IMG/VR virus record: IMGVR_UViG_3300027867_000009
Coordinates: 1-45,863 of that record
Length of the DNA: 45,863 nt
Reading direction: 5' to 3' (one strand)
Source of the DNA: a virus
A program made the translations under genes and the position numbers. The notes beneath the pieces were generated by a model. That model did not search any database. It saw only the letters and a program-made list of their open reading frames with translations, and was not told where the DNA came from. How positions within the stretch are numbered: position 1 is the stretch's first letter; every line of letters begins with the position of its first letter. This document shows positions 38,331-45,863 of the stretch, in pieces.

Positions 38331-39521
38331 ATGACCTTACCCGCACATCTGCAAGGCGATCGCCGACAGCTCGGCGCCGTGTCCGTCGAAGGCATGGGGA
38401 TGCCCCCGGCGCCCTATATCAGTATTGAAGGACAAAAGTTCACGTTGATCGACGCGGCAGGCGGCACACTCGAACTGCCGACCTATGGACCGATCTTCGT
38501 GCAGCGCGACCAGGCAGGCAACGAGATCGCCGTGCAGGGGTCGCCGGTCGGCATCTATCTCGACGCCGTGCTGGTCGATGTCAACCACAATATGTCGAAG
38601 GTGTACTACGCGAATCCGTATTCCGGCACCGCGCAGCAATTCATGCCGCCCGATTGCTGGTCGGACAACGGCGTAGCGCCATCGGTCGGAGCCAAGAACC
38701 CTCAATCCGAGACCTGCCAGCTGTGCAAGTGGAACGAGTGGGGCTCCAAGGTCAACGCGCTCGGCAACAAAGTGCGCGCCTGCGACGACGTGAAGAAGCT
38801 CGCCTGGCTGGTGCCGGCGCTCGGCGTCAACACGGCGTTCCTGCTGCGTCTCAAGGGCTCGTCGCATCGTAACTGGTCGAGCTACATTGAGAAAGTCAGC
38901 AAGCAAAGTCTCGGTACTCGCGCACTCGACCCGACTGACATCGTGACCCGCATCTACTTCGAGCCTGGCCAGATCGGCATTCTCAATTTCCACTGGGTAA
39001 AGCTGATCGACGCACAAACCGCCGCGTTCGAGGATGAGATCTGGAAAGCGCGCAGCACCGATCAGCTGGTCGGCCGGAACGACCGGCCGCGTACCGCGGC
39101 GCTGCCCGCCCCAGCACAAGGTCAGCAAGCCTTACCTGTTCCACCTGCCGCCGTCGCGCCGCCGCCTCCGGCACCGCCTGCGACGACCTTTGTAATGCCG
39201 CCTCCCATGCAGCCGCCTGCCCCGCCAGCGCAGCCCACATTCGTTCCGCCGCCTGCCCCGGCACCCCAGCAGCCGGCCGGACAAGCCGCGCCCACGCCCG
39301 CTCCTACGCGGCGCCGACGCCAGGCTGCCCAGCCGGCTCAACCAGCGGCCCCGGCTGCACCCGCGCAACCGCCGCAGCCAGCCTTTCTGCCGCCGAACCG
39401 GTTGCAACCAGCGCCGCCTCCCACACAGCCGCCTGCGCCGAGCTTTGGCATTGCGCAACCGCAGGCAATGCCGAGCGAGCTGGAAGCGGCGTTGAACGAA
39501 GCTCTCAAACCGCTGAGTTAA
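38331..39521 (+). CDS. ssDNA-binding-type protein with zinc motif and long Pro-rich tail
   Basis: The protein is 396 aa. Residues 20-240 have the sequence features of phage OB-fold ssDNA-binding proteins: FTLIDAAGGTLELPT, GIYLDAVLVDVNH, then a CQLCKWNEWGSK ... VRACDDVKK cysteine group (C-x2-C-x17-C), then ALGVNTAFLLRLKGSSHRNW. Residues 250-380 are Pro/Ala/Gln-rich and disordered. The last 15 residues (ELEAALNEALKPLS) are an acidic-hydrophobic tip, as in SSB tails that recruit partners. It would coat single strands for the polymerase and primase-helicase encoded nearby. Confidence 0.7.
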   Translation: MTLPAHLQGDRRQLGAVSVEGMGMPPAPYISIEGQKFTLIDAAGGTLELPTYGPIFVQRDQAGNEIAVQGSPVGIYLDAVLVDVNHNMSKVYYANPYSGTAQQFMPPDCWSDNGVAPSVGAKNPQSETCQLCKWNEWGSKVNALGNKVRACDDVKKLAWLVPALGVNTAFLLRLKGSSHRNWSSYIEKVSKQSLGTRALDPTDIVTRIYFEPGQIGILNFHWVKLIDAQTAAFEDEIWKARSTDQLVGRNDRPRTAALPAPAQGQQALPVPPAAVAPPPPAPPATTFVMPPPMQPPAPPAQPTFVPPPAPAPQQPAGQAAPTPAPTRRRRQAAQPAQPAAPAAPAQPPQPAFLPPNRLQPAPPPTQPPAPSFGIAQPQAMPSELEAALNEALKPLS

Positions 39522-39523
39522 CG

Positions 39524-39829
39524 ATGGCCTCGATCCAGAGCCGATTGCGATGGTGCATGGAGCATGGCAGGATGACGGTCGCGGACCTCGCACTGTGGTT
39601 TGCGCGACCGCATCCGACGCTCCGCAGCTGGGTGAAATGGGGCACCAAGCCGCGTGGTCCGCGCCTGCAAAAAATTCTCGCCGAACTCGACACTCTTGAG
39701 AAGCTGATAAAAAAGCGAAAAGGCTTTCCCATCCCCTACGAGATCGGCCATTATCAGCGTCCCTCTTACCTGAAGAAAATCCGCAATGGACGCGACGCGC
39801 ACCTTCCTCGACTTGATCCTGCCCGATGA
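39524..39829 (+). CDS. Small HTH-like protein overlapping primase start
   Basis: The protein is 101 aa from ATG 39524. Residues 15-40 (RMTVADLALWFARPHPTLRSWVKWG) look like a helix-turn-helix of the AlpA/XRE kind, then KILAELDTLEKLIKKRK, a charged helix, and a short end that overlaps the primase-helicase gene by 44 nt. It may help load the primase or act as a regulator. Family not certain. Confidence 0.6.
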   Translation: MASIQSRLRWCMEHGRMTVADLALWFARPHPTLRSWVKWGTKPRGPRLQKILAELDTLEKLIKKRKGFPIPYEIGHYQRPSYLKKIRNGRDAHLPRLDPAR

Positions 39830-42668
39830 AGGTCTGCGCTGTGCGTTCATCCAACAACAAAAACAAAACTATTTCTTCAACACCAACGAGGAATTGGCTG
39901 CGTTCCTTCTTGCCTGGGATGCGGCCGGCTACACGACTTACCATGCTTGTTCTAGCTATCGCGATACAAGCAGCCGCAAGCAAACAAACGTCCACTCGGT
40001 AGCCTCGCTGTGGGTCGATGTCGATGCAGGGGTTGGAAAACCATATCAGGATGCAGACGCAGCAATTCTTGCTGTTGCTACGGCATGTGGCGCCGCGGGA
40101 TTACCAGCTCCGCTTTACGTGCGTAGCGGTCGAGGGCTCCATCTTTATTGGCCGCTGGATACTGGACTTTTACCGGAGGAATGGCGACGCTACGCGACCG
40201 GACTTCGATCTGTATTGCGCCGTGCGGGACTTCAATTTGACCCGACGCGCATTTGTGACAGTGCGTCGATACTACGTACTCCGGGCACACATCATCGCAA
40301 GGAAGCAACGCCGCTTCCCGTGGTCATGGGCGAGCCGGTCGGCCCCTACCCCCTAGAGCAATTCGACTTTCTGTTGGAGCGTGGCGATGAGCAAGAAACC
40401 ATCCGAGCGATTGCAAGCCCTGCGTACCTTGAACGATGTGCCCCCCAGCATGTACTTGACAGCATTAGGGCTCCAATCGGCCAACCTGTCGATGCTCGAA
40501 GCGTGCCAATCGCTGACACATGCGCGCAACTTTGCGCCATGCGACAAAGCCTGGGAATTCTCATTGAGCCGTTGTGGTACGCTTGCCTCGGAGTGCTTGG
40601 CTTCGCTACGGATGGTGAGCGATATGCTCACGAGTGGAGTTCAGGTTATCCCGGATACACTGCGCGAGAAACTGACGAGCGCCTTGAAAGAGTGCGGGCG
40701 CTTACTGGCGCAACAACCTGTGAAAAGTTCCACTCGCTTAACCCCGCGCCCTGCGAAGCGTGCCCGCACTGGGGCAAAATCAAAAGTCCGATCTCCCTCG
40801 GCTACGGTGACAGTTCGCGGCAGGAAGTATTGGAGATCGCGCAAGGAAATAGAACGCCTGAAGCAACACCGCAAAAGTCGGTAACGCTTCCCCAGCTCCC
40901 GCCACATTTCGCCTGGCGCAACATGTCGCTCATCTTCCAGACTGAGAATGCCGGACAGCCTGTCGAGCATCTGATCTCGACCTATCCGATCTACCTCGAC
41001 GGCGTGAACGAAGGCGAGACGCGCGGCGATTTCTCGCTGACGTTCAAGCATTGGCTGCCGGCGAAAGGTTGGTTCGACCTGACCATCGCGACCAAGACCC
41101 TGATGCAGCCGCAAGGCATCGCCGAGCTGGCGCGCTACGGCGCCAATATCCACGAAGGGCAGCACTTCATCCGCTACGTCAAGGCTGCGATCGACCAGCA
41201 CTATGAGTCCAACAAACTGCGGGCGCGTTATGACCAATACGGCTGGAAGGCGAACAACACGGCTTTTCTGTATGGCAAAAAACTTTACACCGCGCAGGGC
41301 GAGTTCGAGATCGCCGGCTCCAAGGAGCTTGAAGTGCGCAACCAGTGGATCGGGCCGGGCGCGACCGTCAAAGGCGATCCGGCATCCTTTGGTATCGAAC
41401 GATGGACGCAGGCAGCTAACGCGCTTTTTGCGGCAGGCTGCGAAGCACAATCTGTCGCCTTGCTCGCGTCTTTTGCTGCTCCGCTCATGCGGTTCATGGC
41501 GACCGACGAGGGGGGCGCTATCATATCGCTGGTCACACGCCAGTCGGGTACTGGCAAGACAACCGCTTTGGCCGGCACATCTTCGGTATGGGGCGCACGC
41601 GAGGGTCTCTCGCTTACCAATGACGATAACAAAGTCACCAAATGGCTCACCCTTGGAGCACTTGGCAATCTTCCTGTCGTGCACGATGAAATCCAGACGC
41701 GCGATCCTCTGGCTATCCGAGATTTCGTCATCAACTTCACCAACGGGCGCGATAAGATGCGAGCTACACGGGAAGGCGAGATTCGACATAGTGCTTCTAC
41801 GTGGCAAACCCTTCTGGTTAGTGCATCTAATTCTTCGCTCGTCGATTCGCTCACCGGCACCAGCAAAGCTGACGCACCGGCCTTGCGCATTTTAGAATTG
41901 CCGCTGGAAATCCCGGAGCAACTCAAGCACGCCTTCGGCGACAAGCTGAAGAACGAGCTGATCACCAACGCCGGCTATGCCGGCGAGATTTATATCCGCT
42001 ACATTGTCAAACCGGAAGTGACCGAGTTCATCAAGCAGGCGCTAGACAAGTACACGCTCGACCTGTGGACACGGACCAAGTTGAGCAACGAGCATCGCTT
42101 CTGGATACGTGCGGTCGCCTGCATCGCTGTCGCGGCGTTGATTGTCAACAAGCTTGAATTGGTGCGCTTTTCCTCACAGCGTATCGTCGATTGGCTGGTT
42201 GATCGTATCAGCGTCGGCAAGAAAGGCCGGCGTGACTATCCAGGCTCCGGCGACTGGCCGTCCGAATCGATCGCCGATTTCATCTTGGGCGAGAACATCA
42301 ATTTTCTTATCATACCGAGCCTGTGGAAACGTGGCGGGCCACGGGTGCGGCCGACGCGCGAGCCACGCGGCAAGCTGTCGGGAACTTACGCAATTCTCGA
42401 ACGCAGGCTGGCGCTGTCAGTCAACGCGATGCGCGACTACGCAATCGAGAACGAAGTGCCGTTCCGTGAGTGGGTCGAGATATTACAGCGTCGTGGCGCC
42501 GCCTCGGCGATCGACCGCAAGAGTTTGACGGCAGGGACCGATGTGCCCGGTGCACAGATGAACGTGATCGAGCTTGACATGGCACACCCGACGCTCGCAG
42601 GCGCGGACACCCGGCTGTCGATTCAGCCGGGGGACGACTTAACAAATGTCACGTCGCTGAGGCGTTAA
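39786..42668 (+). CDS. Primase-polymerase / helicase fusion
   Basis: The protein is 960 aa from ATG 39786. The N-terminal prim-pol domain has WVDVDAG (76-82, metal Asp pair), SGRGLHLYW (114-122) and RTPGTHHRK (164-172). A CEACPHW zinc-type segment lies at about 323-329. The C-terminal ATPase has Walker A RQSGTGKTTA (about 585-594), Walker B LPVVHDEI (about 628-635), and a SASNSSLVDSL sensor-like segment, matching DUF927/SF3-type helicases. It should both prime and unwind at the phage origin, working with the family-A polymerase. Confidence 0.88.
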   Translation: MDATRTFLDLILPDEGLRCAFIQQQKQNYFFNTNEELAAFLLAWDAAGYTTYHACSSYRDTSSRKQTNVHSVASLWVDVDAGVGKPYQDADAAILAVATACGAAGLPAPLYVRSGRGLHLYWPLDTGLLPEEWRRYATGLRSVLRRAGLQFDPTRICDSASILRTPGTHHRKEATPLPVVMGEPVGPYPLEQFDFLLERGDEQETIRAIASPAYLERCAPQHVLDSIRAPIGQPVDARSVPIADTCAQLCAMRQSLGILIEPLWYACLGVLGFATDGERYAHEWSSGYPGYTARETDERLERVRALTGATTCEKFHSLNPAPCEACPHWGKIKSPISLGYGDSSRQEVLEIAQGNRTPEATPQKSVTLPQLPPHFAWRNMSLIFQTENAGQPVEHLISTYPIYLDGVNEGETRGDFSLTFKHWLPAKGWFDLTIATKTLMQPQGIAELARYGANIHEGQHFIRYVKAAIDQHYESNKLRARYDQYGWKANNTAFLYGKKLYTAQGEFEIAGSKELEVRNQWIGPGATVKGDPASFGIERWTQAANALFAAGCEAQSVALLASFAAPLMRFMATDEGGAIISLVTRQSGTGKTTALAGTSSVWGAREGLSLTNDDNKVTKWLTLGALGNLPVVHDEIQTRDPLAIRDFVINFTNGRDKMRATREGEIRHSASTWQTLLVSASNSSLVDSLTGTSKADAPALRILELPLEIPEQLKHAFGDKLKNELITNAGYAGEIYIRYIVKPEVTEFIKQALDKYTLDLWTRTKLSNEHRFWIRAVACIAVAALIVNKLELVRFSSQRIVDWLVDRISVGKKGRRDYPGSGDWPSESIADFILGENINFLIIPSLWKRGGPRVRPTREPRGKLSGTYAILERRLALSVNAMRDYAIENEVPFREWVEILQRRGAASAIDRKSLTAGTDVPGAQMNVIELDMAHPTLAGADTRLSIQPGDDLTNVTSLRR

Positions 42669-42677
42669 TGTGTCCTT

Positions 42678-42696
42678 CGCCTCCAAAACTGAGGCG
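42678..42696. terminator. Weak hairpin after the primase-helicase gene
   Basis: CGCCTC (42678-42683) and GAGGCG (42691-42696) form a perfect stem around CAAAACT; GGGGTTT follows. The T-run is short, so it would be a weak plus-strand terminator or an RNA 3' stabiliser. Confidence 0.35.
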
Positions 42697-42763
42697 GGGT
42701 TTGCGGCGTTCGGCGTAGCAACAGGATTGAAATTGGCGAAGGCCGACTACGGAGCGACAGACA

Positions 42764-43003
42764 ATGGCAATGGAACAGGTAACGAATGCAGAAGCCATCG
42801 AAATGATGAACCGCTGCAAACACGAGATCGTGGCGTTGAAAGCTACGATTGAGCGGCTTGCTCCAAAGGCGGACGCTTACGACAACATCGCCTCGATCTT
42901 GCGATTGCTGCCGCGGCCGGACAGAGGCATGGGCGAAGATTTGGTTTGGGCGTTAGATAAGCGCATCCGCGAACTGACGCCGAAACCCATCGTTAATCAG
43001 TAG
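42764..43003 (+). CDS. Last early gene; paralogue of the first late gene
   Basis: The protein is 79 aa from ATG 42764 (GGAG, 9 nt). A leucine-spaced helix (MMNRCKHEIVALKATIERLA) is followed by PKADAYDNIASILRLL and GMGEDLVWALDKRIREL. Helix, D..A..L and WALDK elements align with those of the protein encoded at 26430-26666 on the other strand. Its last 11 bases overlap the end of the minus-strand gene. Function unknown. Confidence 0.7.
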   Translation: MAMEQVTNAEAIEMMNRCKHEIVALKATIERLAPKADAYDNIASILRLLPRPDRGMGEDLVWALDKRIRELTPKPIVNQ

Positions 43004-43223
43004 TTAATTGTCCACGTTCAAACTCCGCGATCTCAGCAAGCAGCGACGGCAGCGTGTCGATCTGCTGCTTGCGCAGCCGGTTCTCATCGACCTTGACCAA
43101 GGTAGCAAGCACGTCACGCGCTGCACTTGCTACTATTTTCCGATTGGCAGTTAGGGCTTCGTGGTCTTCAGCCGTGTCGATGTCAATATCGAGAAGCGTA
43201 CGCAGCCGGTCGAGCGCGACCAT
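42993..43223 (-). CDS. Last late gene, hypothetical helical protein
   Basis: The frame is open far upstream over the ATP-grasp gene, but the first plausible start is the ATG at 43223, giving 76 aa. A helical chain (DRLRTLLDIDIDTAEDHEAL, KIVASAARDVLATLVKVDEN, SLLAEIAEFERG) recalls the C-terminal part of small terminase subunits and related phage proteins, without an HTH. It starts 11 bases after the ATP-grasp stop codon. The role is open; a small terminase is conceivable but unproven. Confidence 0.6.
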   Translation of the reverse strand: MVALDRLRTLLDIDIDTAEDHEALTANRKIVASAARDVLATLVKVDENRLRKQQIDTLPSLLAEIAEFERGQLTTD

Positions 43224-43234
43224 GCCGGCGTCGT

Positions 43235-44563
43235 CTAGTTTGTCACTGAGTAGACCATTCCCTGCGCGTAGCCGTGTTTCTGAATCTTCGGCAACTGCTT
43301 GCCGAGGCGCCGGCCGATATCCGTCCGGTACATCGGGGAGTTCGGCACGATCAAGCTCTCTAAGCGGCGGTAGGCTGTATTGCTCGCGTCGCGCACCGTC
43401 TCGGCTACCGCCGTCATCACCAGCACGTAGTCGCCCGCCGTCGCCGGCACCGGCATCGGCCGCATCTCGCCTTTCACCCGCAGCGGGATGTCTTGCGCCA
43501 GCATCATCTCGCACGGATGCAGATGCTCCCACATGCTCGGCTTGATGCCATAGATCGGAATCCCGACGACTTCCTTCCTCGTCATGTGAGAGTAGGGATA
43601 GTCCGGCACGGACATGACGACCCCAATCGCCACGCGATCGAAGGTCCAGATGCGGGCATCGTGTCCCTTGGTCAGGTCGTGCAACCACGTCGCCGTGTCG
43701 CCGTTCAGGAGCGCCAGCTGAATGTTGTAGGTCGGCCATCCGGGTCGCATTGTAAATTCCAGGGGCCACGGCGTACCTTTGTCGTCGATGATGCAATTCA
43801 CGTCGATATACCCAGTGTAACCGAGCCTTGCAAGTTCGGTTCCAAGCGGCGCGAGCACCTTGCGTGCGAGTTTTGACTGCTTAACGAAACGCAGGACGGT
43901 GCCTTGCTCGCCAGTCGCGCAGCCGAGATCGTTGTTCATCAGCTTCTTGAATTCCCAGTTCTCGCACCAGCCTTCGTTGAAGCCGTGCGGGCCGCAAAAC
44001 GCGCCGACCGCCATCTCGGTGCCGGCGATGAAGTCTTGCAGGATGAATGGAGCCTTGAGCTTACCGAGCTTTTTCCAGCGTTGCAGCATGTAGCACATGT
44101 CTTCCGGCGACTTGGCAACATAGCTCAACGCCTTGTCTTCCTCGTCGGACGGCTTCGAGACAAAGCGGCGGTCTTCGCGCTTCACGTAACTAAGCGCAGA
44201 GTCGTAGTCCTTGAATTCCTTGAACGGGATGGTCGGTATGCCGTGCTTGCGGAAGATGCGTTGACCGAGCGCGCGGTCGGTTTCCCAGGCGGCAGTCTCG
44301 TCAGTAGGTCCAATAATTCCAGTGTGCCCTTCAGCGCGAGCACTTGCCATGTCGCGTAGATAGACAGTGTTATCGACATTGAAAACCACATCGGCCCAGC
44401 GCATCCACGGCTTGAAGTCATCGATGACCTCCACGAACCCCCGACCGATATGTTTCGACTTCTCGGTTTGCCGGATAAAATGCTTGACCTGATGCCCATC
44501 GCGATGAGCGCGCATCGCGACATCGAGTCCGTCGCCGAAAGGGTCAACGACCAGAAGACGCAT
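43235..44563 (-). CDS. PurD-like ATP-grasp ligase
   Basis: I prefer the ATG at 44563 (MRLLVVDPFGDG, matching the family N-terminus); an in-frame ATG 14 codons upstream exists. 442 aa, close to PurD (about 425). The N-domain ends GPTDETAAWETDRAL, then RKHGIPTIPF. ATP-grasp parts: RRFVSKPSDEE (Lys), ILQDFIAGTEMAVGAF (Glu), GYTGYIDVNCII, and PLEFTMRPGWPTYNIQ where PurD has N-R-x-G-D-P-E. The changed metal/substrate loop argues against simple glycinamide synthesis. It lies in the late operon behind a 55-aa peptide gene that overlaps its start. The likely product is an amide or peptide-type bond; substrate unknown. Confidence 0.75.
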   Translation of the reverse strand: MRLLVVDPFGDGLDVAMRAHRDGHQVKHFIRQTEKSKHIGRGFVEVIDDFKPWMRWADVVFNVDNTVYLRDMASARAEGHTGIIGPTDETAAWETDRALGQRIFRKHGIPTIPFKEFKDYDSALSYVKREDRRFVSKPSDEEDKALSYVAKSPEDMCYMLQRWKKLGKLKAPFILQDFIAGTEMAVGAFCGPHGFNEGWCENWEFKKLMNNDLGCATGEQGTVLRFVKQSKLARKVLAPLGTELARLGYTGYIDVNCIIDDKGTPWPLEFTMRPGWPTYNIQLALLNGDTATWLHDLTKGHDARIWTFDRVAIGVVMSVPDYPYSHMTRKEVVGIPIYGIKPSMWEHLHPCEMMLAQDIPLRVKGEMRPMPVPATAGDYVLVMTAVAETVRDASNTAYRRLESLIVPNSPMYRTDIGRRLGKQLPKIQKHGYAQGMVYSVTN

Positions 44564-44711
44564 GTTTAAAACAAAGACACGCCTCGAATTCCGGCGTTGT
44601 TTCATCGATTGGCATACAGTCCCAATCAGGGCAGTAGTGTTTATAGGCGCCGATAAGTACGCGGCCGTGTGTTAGCACGCATTCCTGAGCAAATTCCTGT
44701 CGTGGTGTCAT
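44544..44711 (-). CDS. 55-aa Cys-containing peptide coupled to ATP-grasp gene
   Basis: The start ATG at 44711 overlaps the stop of the large ejection-protein gene (ATGA); the stop at 44544 lies 20 bases inside the ATP-grasp gene. The sequence starts MTPRQEFAQECVLTHG and includes YCPDWDC, many acidic residues, then CLC and a basic end: five Cys in 55 aa. It has no signal peptide. Coupling on both sides supports expression. It could be a zinc-binding protein or a substrate of the ligase downstream; neither is shown. Confidence 0.65.
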   Translation of the reverse strand: MTPRQEFAQECVLTHGRVLIGAYKHYCPDWDCMPIDETTPEFEACLCFKHASSGR

Positions 44712-45863
44712 TCAAGGCTCCCGCCGAATTCCTCGATCAAGCCGCGCGGCTTCTTGCGTCGCGACTTTGCTTCCCGGCGGTCCATCTTCTTGCCGTAAGC
44801 CTGTCCACGCATCTGTGCTTGCGTCTTGTCCTGCGTGCCGACCGCCTGTTTGAGTATCTCCCGCGGGATGCCCTTCTCGTCAAGCGCCTTTTGGACCTGC
44901 ATGACCTGGTTGTACGGAGCTACCATCGTCTGCGCGGCGTGCTCAACGCGCTGCGCGGCACGGCGCAAGGAATCGGTCTCGCCCGGTTCCTCGATGTGTT
45001 GACCCGTGAAGAAGTCGCGGTTCTTCAATTGCTCAAGACCTTCCTGAAGGACCGGCGCCAGCGTGATCGAGATGCCGATCGCGTCGTACCATTGCTTCTC
45101 GCCGTCCGTCAGCGCATCGTATAGCGCCGTGGGGATCGTCGCCGGGCCGCGCGCAAGCTTCTTGATGTTTGGATCATCGGTCAGTTTTTGCAGCGCCCAG
45201 CTTACGGCCGGATAGATGCCGAACGTCAACGAGCCGAGCGCAACCAAGTTACCGATCGCGTCGAGCCGCTCTTGCGGCGACTTGTTCTTGCCCACCATGT
45301 CACGCACCATGTTGGCGTAGCTATTCCACACACCGTAATGGTAGCGGCCGAACGCGGTCACAGCCGGGTCTTGCATGATCTTCGAGAACATGCGCGAGCC
45401 TAGCACTTCGGACGGCACCCGGTAATTCGGGATGTGCTTCTCGGCTTGCCGAATCGCCTCGGCACGCGACATGCCACTGCGCTCAAGCTCAAACACGCGC
45501 TGCGCCATGAACACGTCATTCGCCTGCCACAGCACCCGGTTCATGCCGGCATACCACGCGCGCACCAGATCGGGCACGCCGATGCCCATGCGGTTCGCAA
45601 TCTTTTCCCACTCGCCGGCGTTGCGCTGCACTTCGAGCCCGAACTTCTTTGCCAGCGTGCGGTAGAAGTCGGCGTTATGCACGCCGCCTGAAATGAGCGC
45701 GGAGCCTTCCTTTAATAGATTCTTATAGTCGTCATCGAGTGTAATGACCGACTTGATGGCGCGGGCGCCGTCGCTGAATAGATTGTACCAACCGGTCGGC
45801 TTGAGCCACTCCCAGCCGCGCGACGTGTACCAATGCCCAGCCACGTTCTCGACGTGCGGGATG
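44708..45863 (-). CDS. Large internal virion (DNA ejection) protein, C-terminal part; continues from position 1
   Basis: This is the C-terminal part of the protein whose start is at 1496. At the right edge the frame is open, and its last 44 codons repeat those at 1-132. It ends at a TGA at 44708. The segment is helical, with amphipathic and hydrophobic stretches (DAIGNLVALGSLTFGIYPAV, YDAIGISITLAPVLQEGLEQL) that could enter membranes. A highly basic C-terminus (KKMDRREAKSRRKKPRG) could contact DNA. Joined across the ends the protein is about 839 aa. A GTG at 45844 is an internal codon, not the start. Confidence 0.85.
   Translation of the reverse strand, partial: IPHVENVAGHWYTSRGWEWLKPTGWYNLFSDGARAIKSVITLDDDYKNLLKEGSALISGGVHNADFYRTLAKKFGLEVQRNAGEWEKIANRMGIGVPDLVRAWYAGMNRVLWQANDVFMAQRVFELERSGMSRAEAIRQAEKHIPNYRVPSEVLGSRMFSKIMQDPAVTAFGRYHYGVWNSYANMVRDMVGKNKSPQERLDAIGNLVALGSLTFGIYPAVSWALQKLTDDPNIKKLARGPATIPTALYDALTDGEKQWYDAIGISITLAPVLQEGLEQLKNRDFFTGQHIEEPGETDSLRRAAQRVEHAAQTMVAPYNQVMQVQKALDEKGIPREILKQAVGTQDKTQAQMRGQAYGKKMDRREAKSRRKKPRGLIEEFGGSLE
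45732..45863. repeat. Right copy of the terminal direct repeat
   Basis: This matches 1-132 except at 45737 (G, against T at position 6). The change gives CTC in place of CTA, both Leu. It marks the circular junction of the genome unit. Confidence 0.95.

Noticed and set aside
40641-41807. 388-aa minus-strand frame, and the plus frame 40381-40884
   Set aside because: Both overlap the prim-pol/helicase gene, which is intact with all motifs. The second frame is Arg/Lys/Ser-rich and lacks a supported start.
42670-42852. 60-aa plus-strand frame from a GTG after the primase-helicase
   Set aside because: It overlaps the better supported gene at 42764 by 89 bases, and its second half is shadow-like. 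A short leader peptide over the hairpin cannot be excluded.
1-45863. Temperate phage or prophage
   Set aside because: No integrase, excisionase, attachment site or CI-type repressor/antirepressor pair is visible. The single Cro/C1-type gene lies in the early unit and is not enough to argue lysogeny.

Overview
The window is one complete genome unit of a short-tailed (podovirus-like) virulent phage, not a piece of bacterial chromosome. Bases 1-132 recur at 45732-45863 with a single silent mismatch, and a virion gene that runs off the left edge resumes in frame at the right edge. The molecule is therefore circular, or circularly permuted / terminally redundant, with a unique length of about 45,731 bp. 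GC is high, rhizobial-type signal peptides and an outer-membrane-protein-like gene are present, and promoters look like sigma-70 sites. Together these suggest a Gram-negative, probably alphaproteobacterial (Hyphomicrobiales/Bradyrhizobium-like) host; that is inference. I see no integrase, repressor/integration module, RNA polymerase, tRNA or CRISPR array.

The genes form two opposed transcription units. The late unit is on the minus strand. It starts near 26.67 kb and runs leftwards through position 1 and around the junction to 42.99 kb. In order it encodes small genes (including a KTSC-domain protein), the large terminase, two secreted fibre-type proteins, portal, a holin candidate, an outer-membrane-barrel-like protein, scaffold, N4-gp56-type capsid, head-completion and tail-tube genes, an inserted HNH-type gene, a beta-propeller tail spike, a GH108 endolysin, an alpha/beta hydrolase, the tail nozzle, two more secreted fibres, a GNAT protein, three ejection (internal virion) proteins, a 55-residue Cys-containing peptide, a PurD-like ATP-grasp enzyme and a small terminal gene. 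The early unit is on the plus strand (27.6-43.0 kb). It carries small host-takeover-type genes, a Cro/C1-type regulator, family-A DNA polymerase, a cupin-like protein, a Cas4/RecB-like exonuclease, a shuffling region of small cassette genes, VRR-NUC nuclease, winged-helix protein, SNF2-type helicase, an adenine/cytosine-N methyltransferase, a zinc-containing ssDNA-binding-type protein and a prim-pol/helicase fusion. The two units converge tail to tail at 42.99-43.00 kb with an 11-bp overlap.

The divergent region at 26.9-27.6 kb is the only long gene-free stretch. It holds a rho-independent terminator, a cluster of GTCACGTT-type repeats at 18-20 bp spacing, a very AT-rich segment with palindromes and a TTGACA promoter candidate. 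It is the best candidate for the replication origin and for control of both operons.

The most unusual feature is that six proteins in the virion/tail module begin with convincing Sec signal peptides. These include four fibre/spike proteins and an outer-membrane-barrel-like protein. That is not expected of tailed-phage structural proteins, which assemble in the cytoplasm. Other points of note are the PurD-like ATP-grasp enzyme coupled to a Cys-containing small peptide, the repeated intergenic linker that brackets small early genes, and a promoter with a built-in operator that should give a leaderless transcript.
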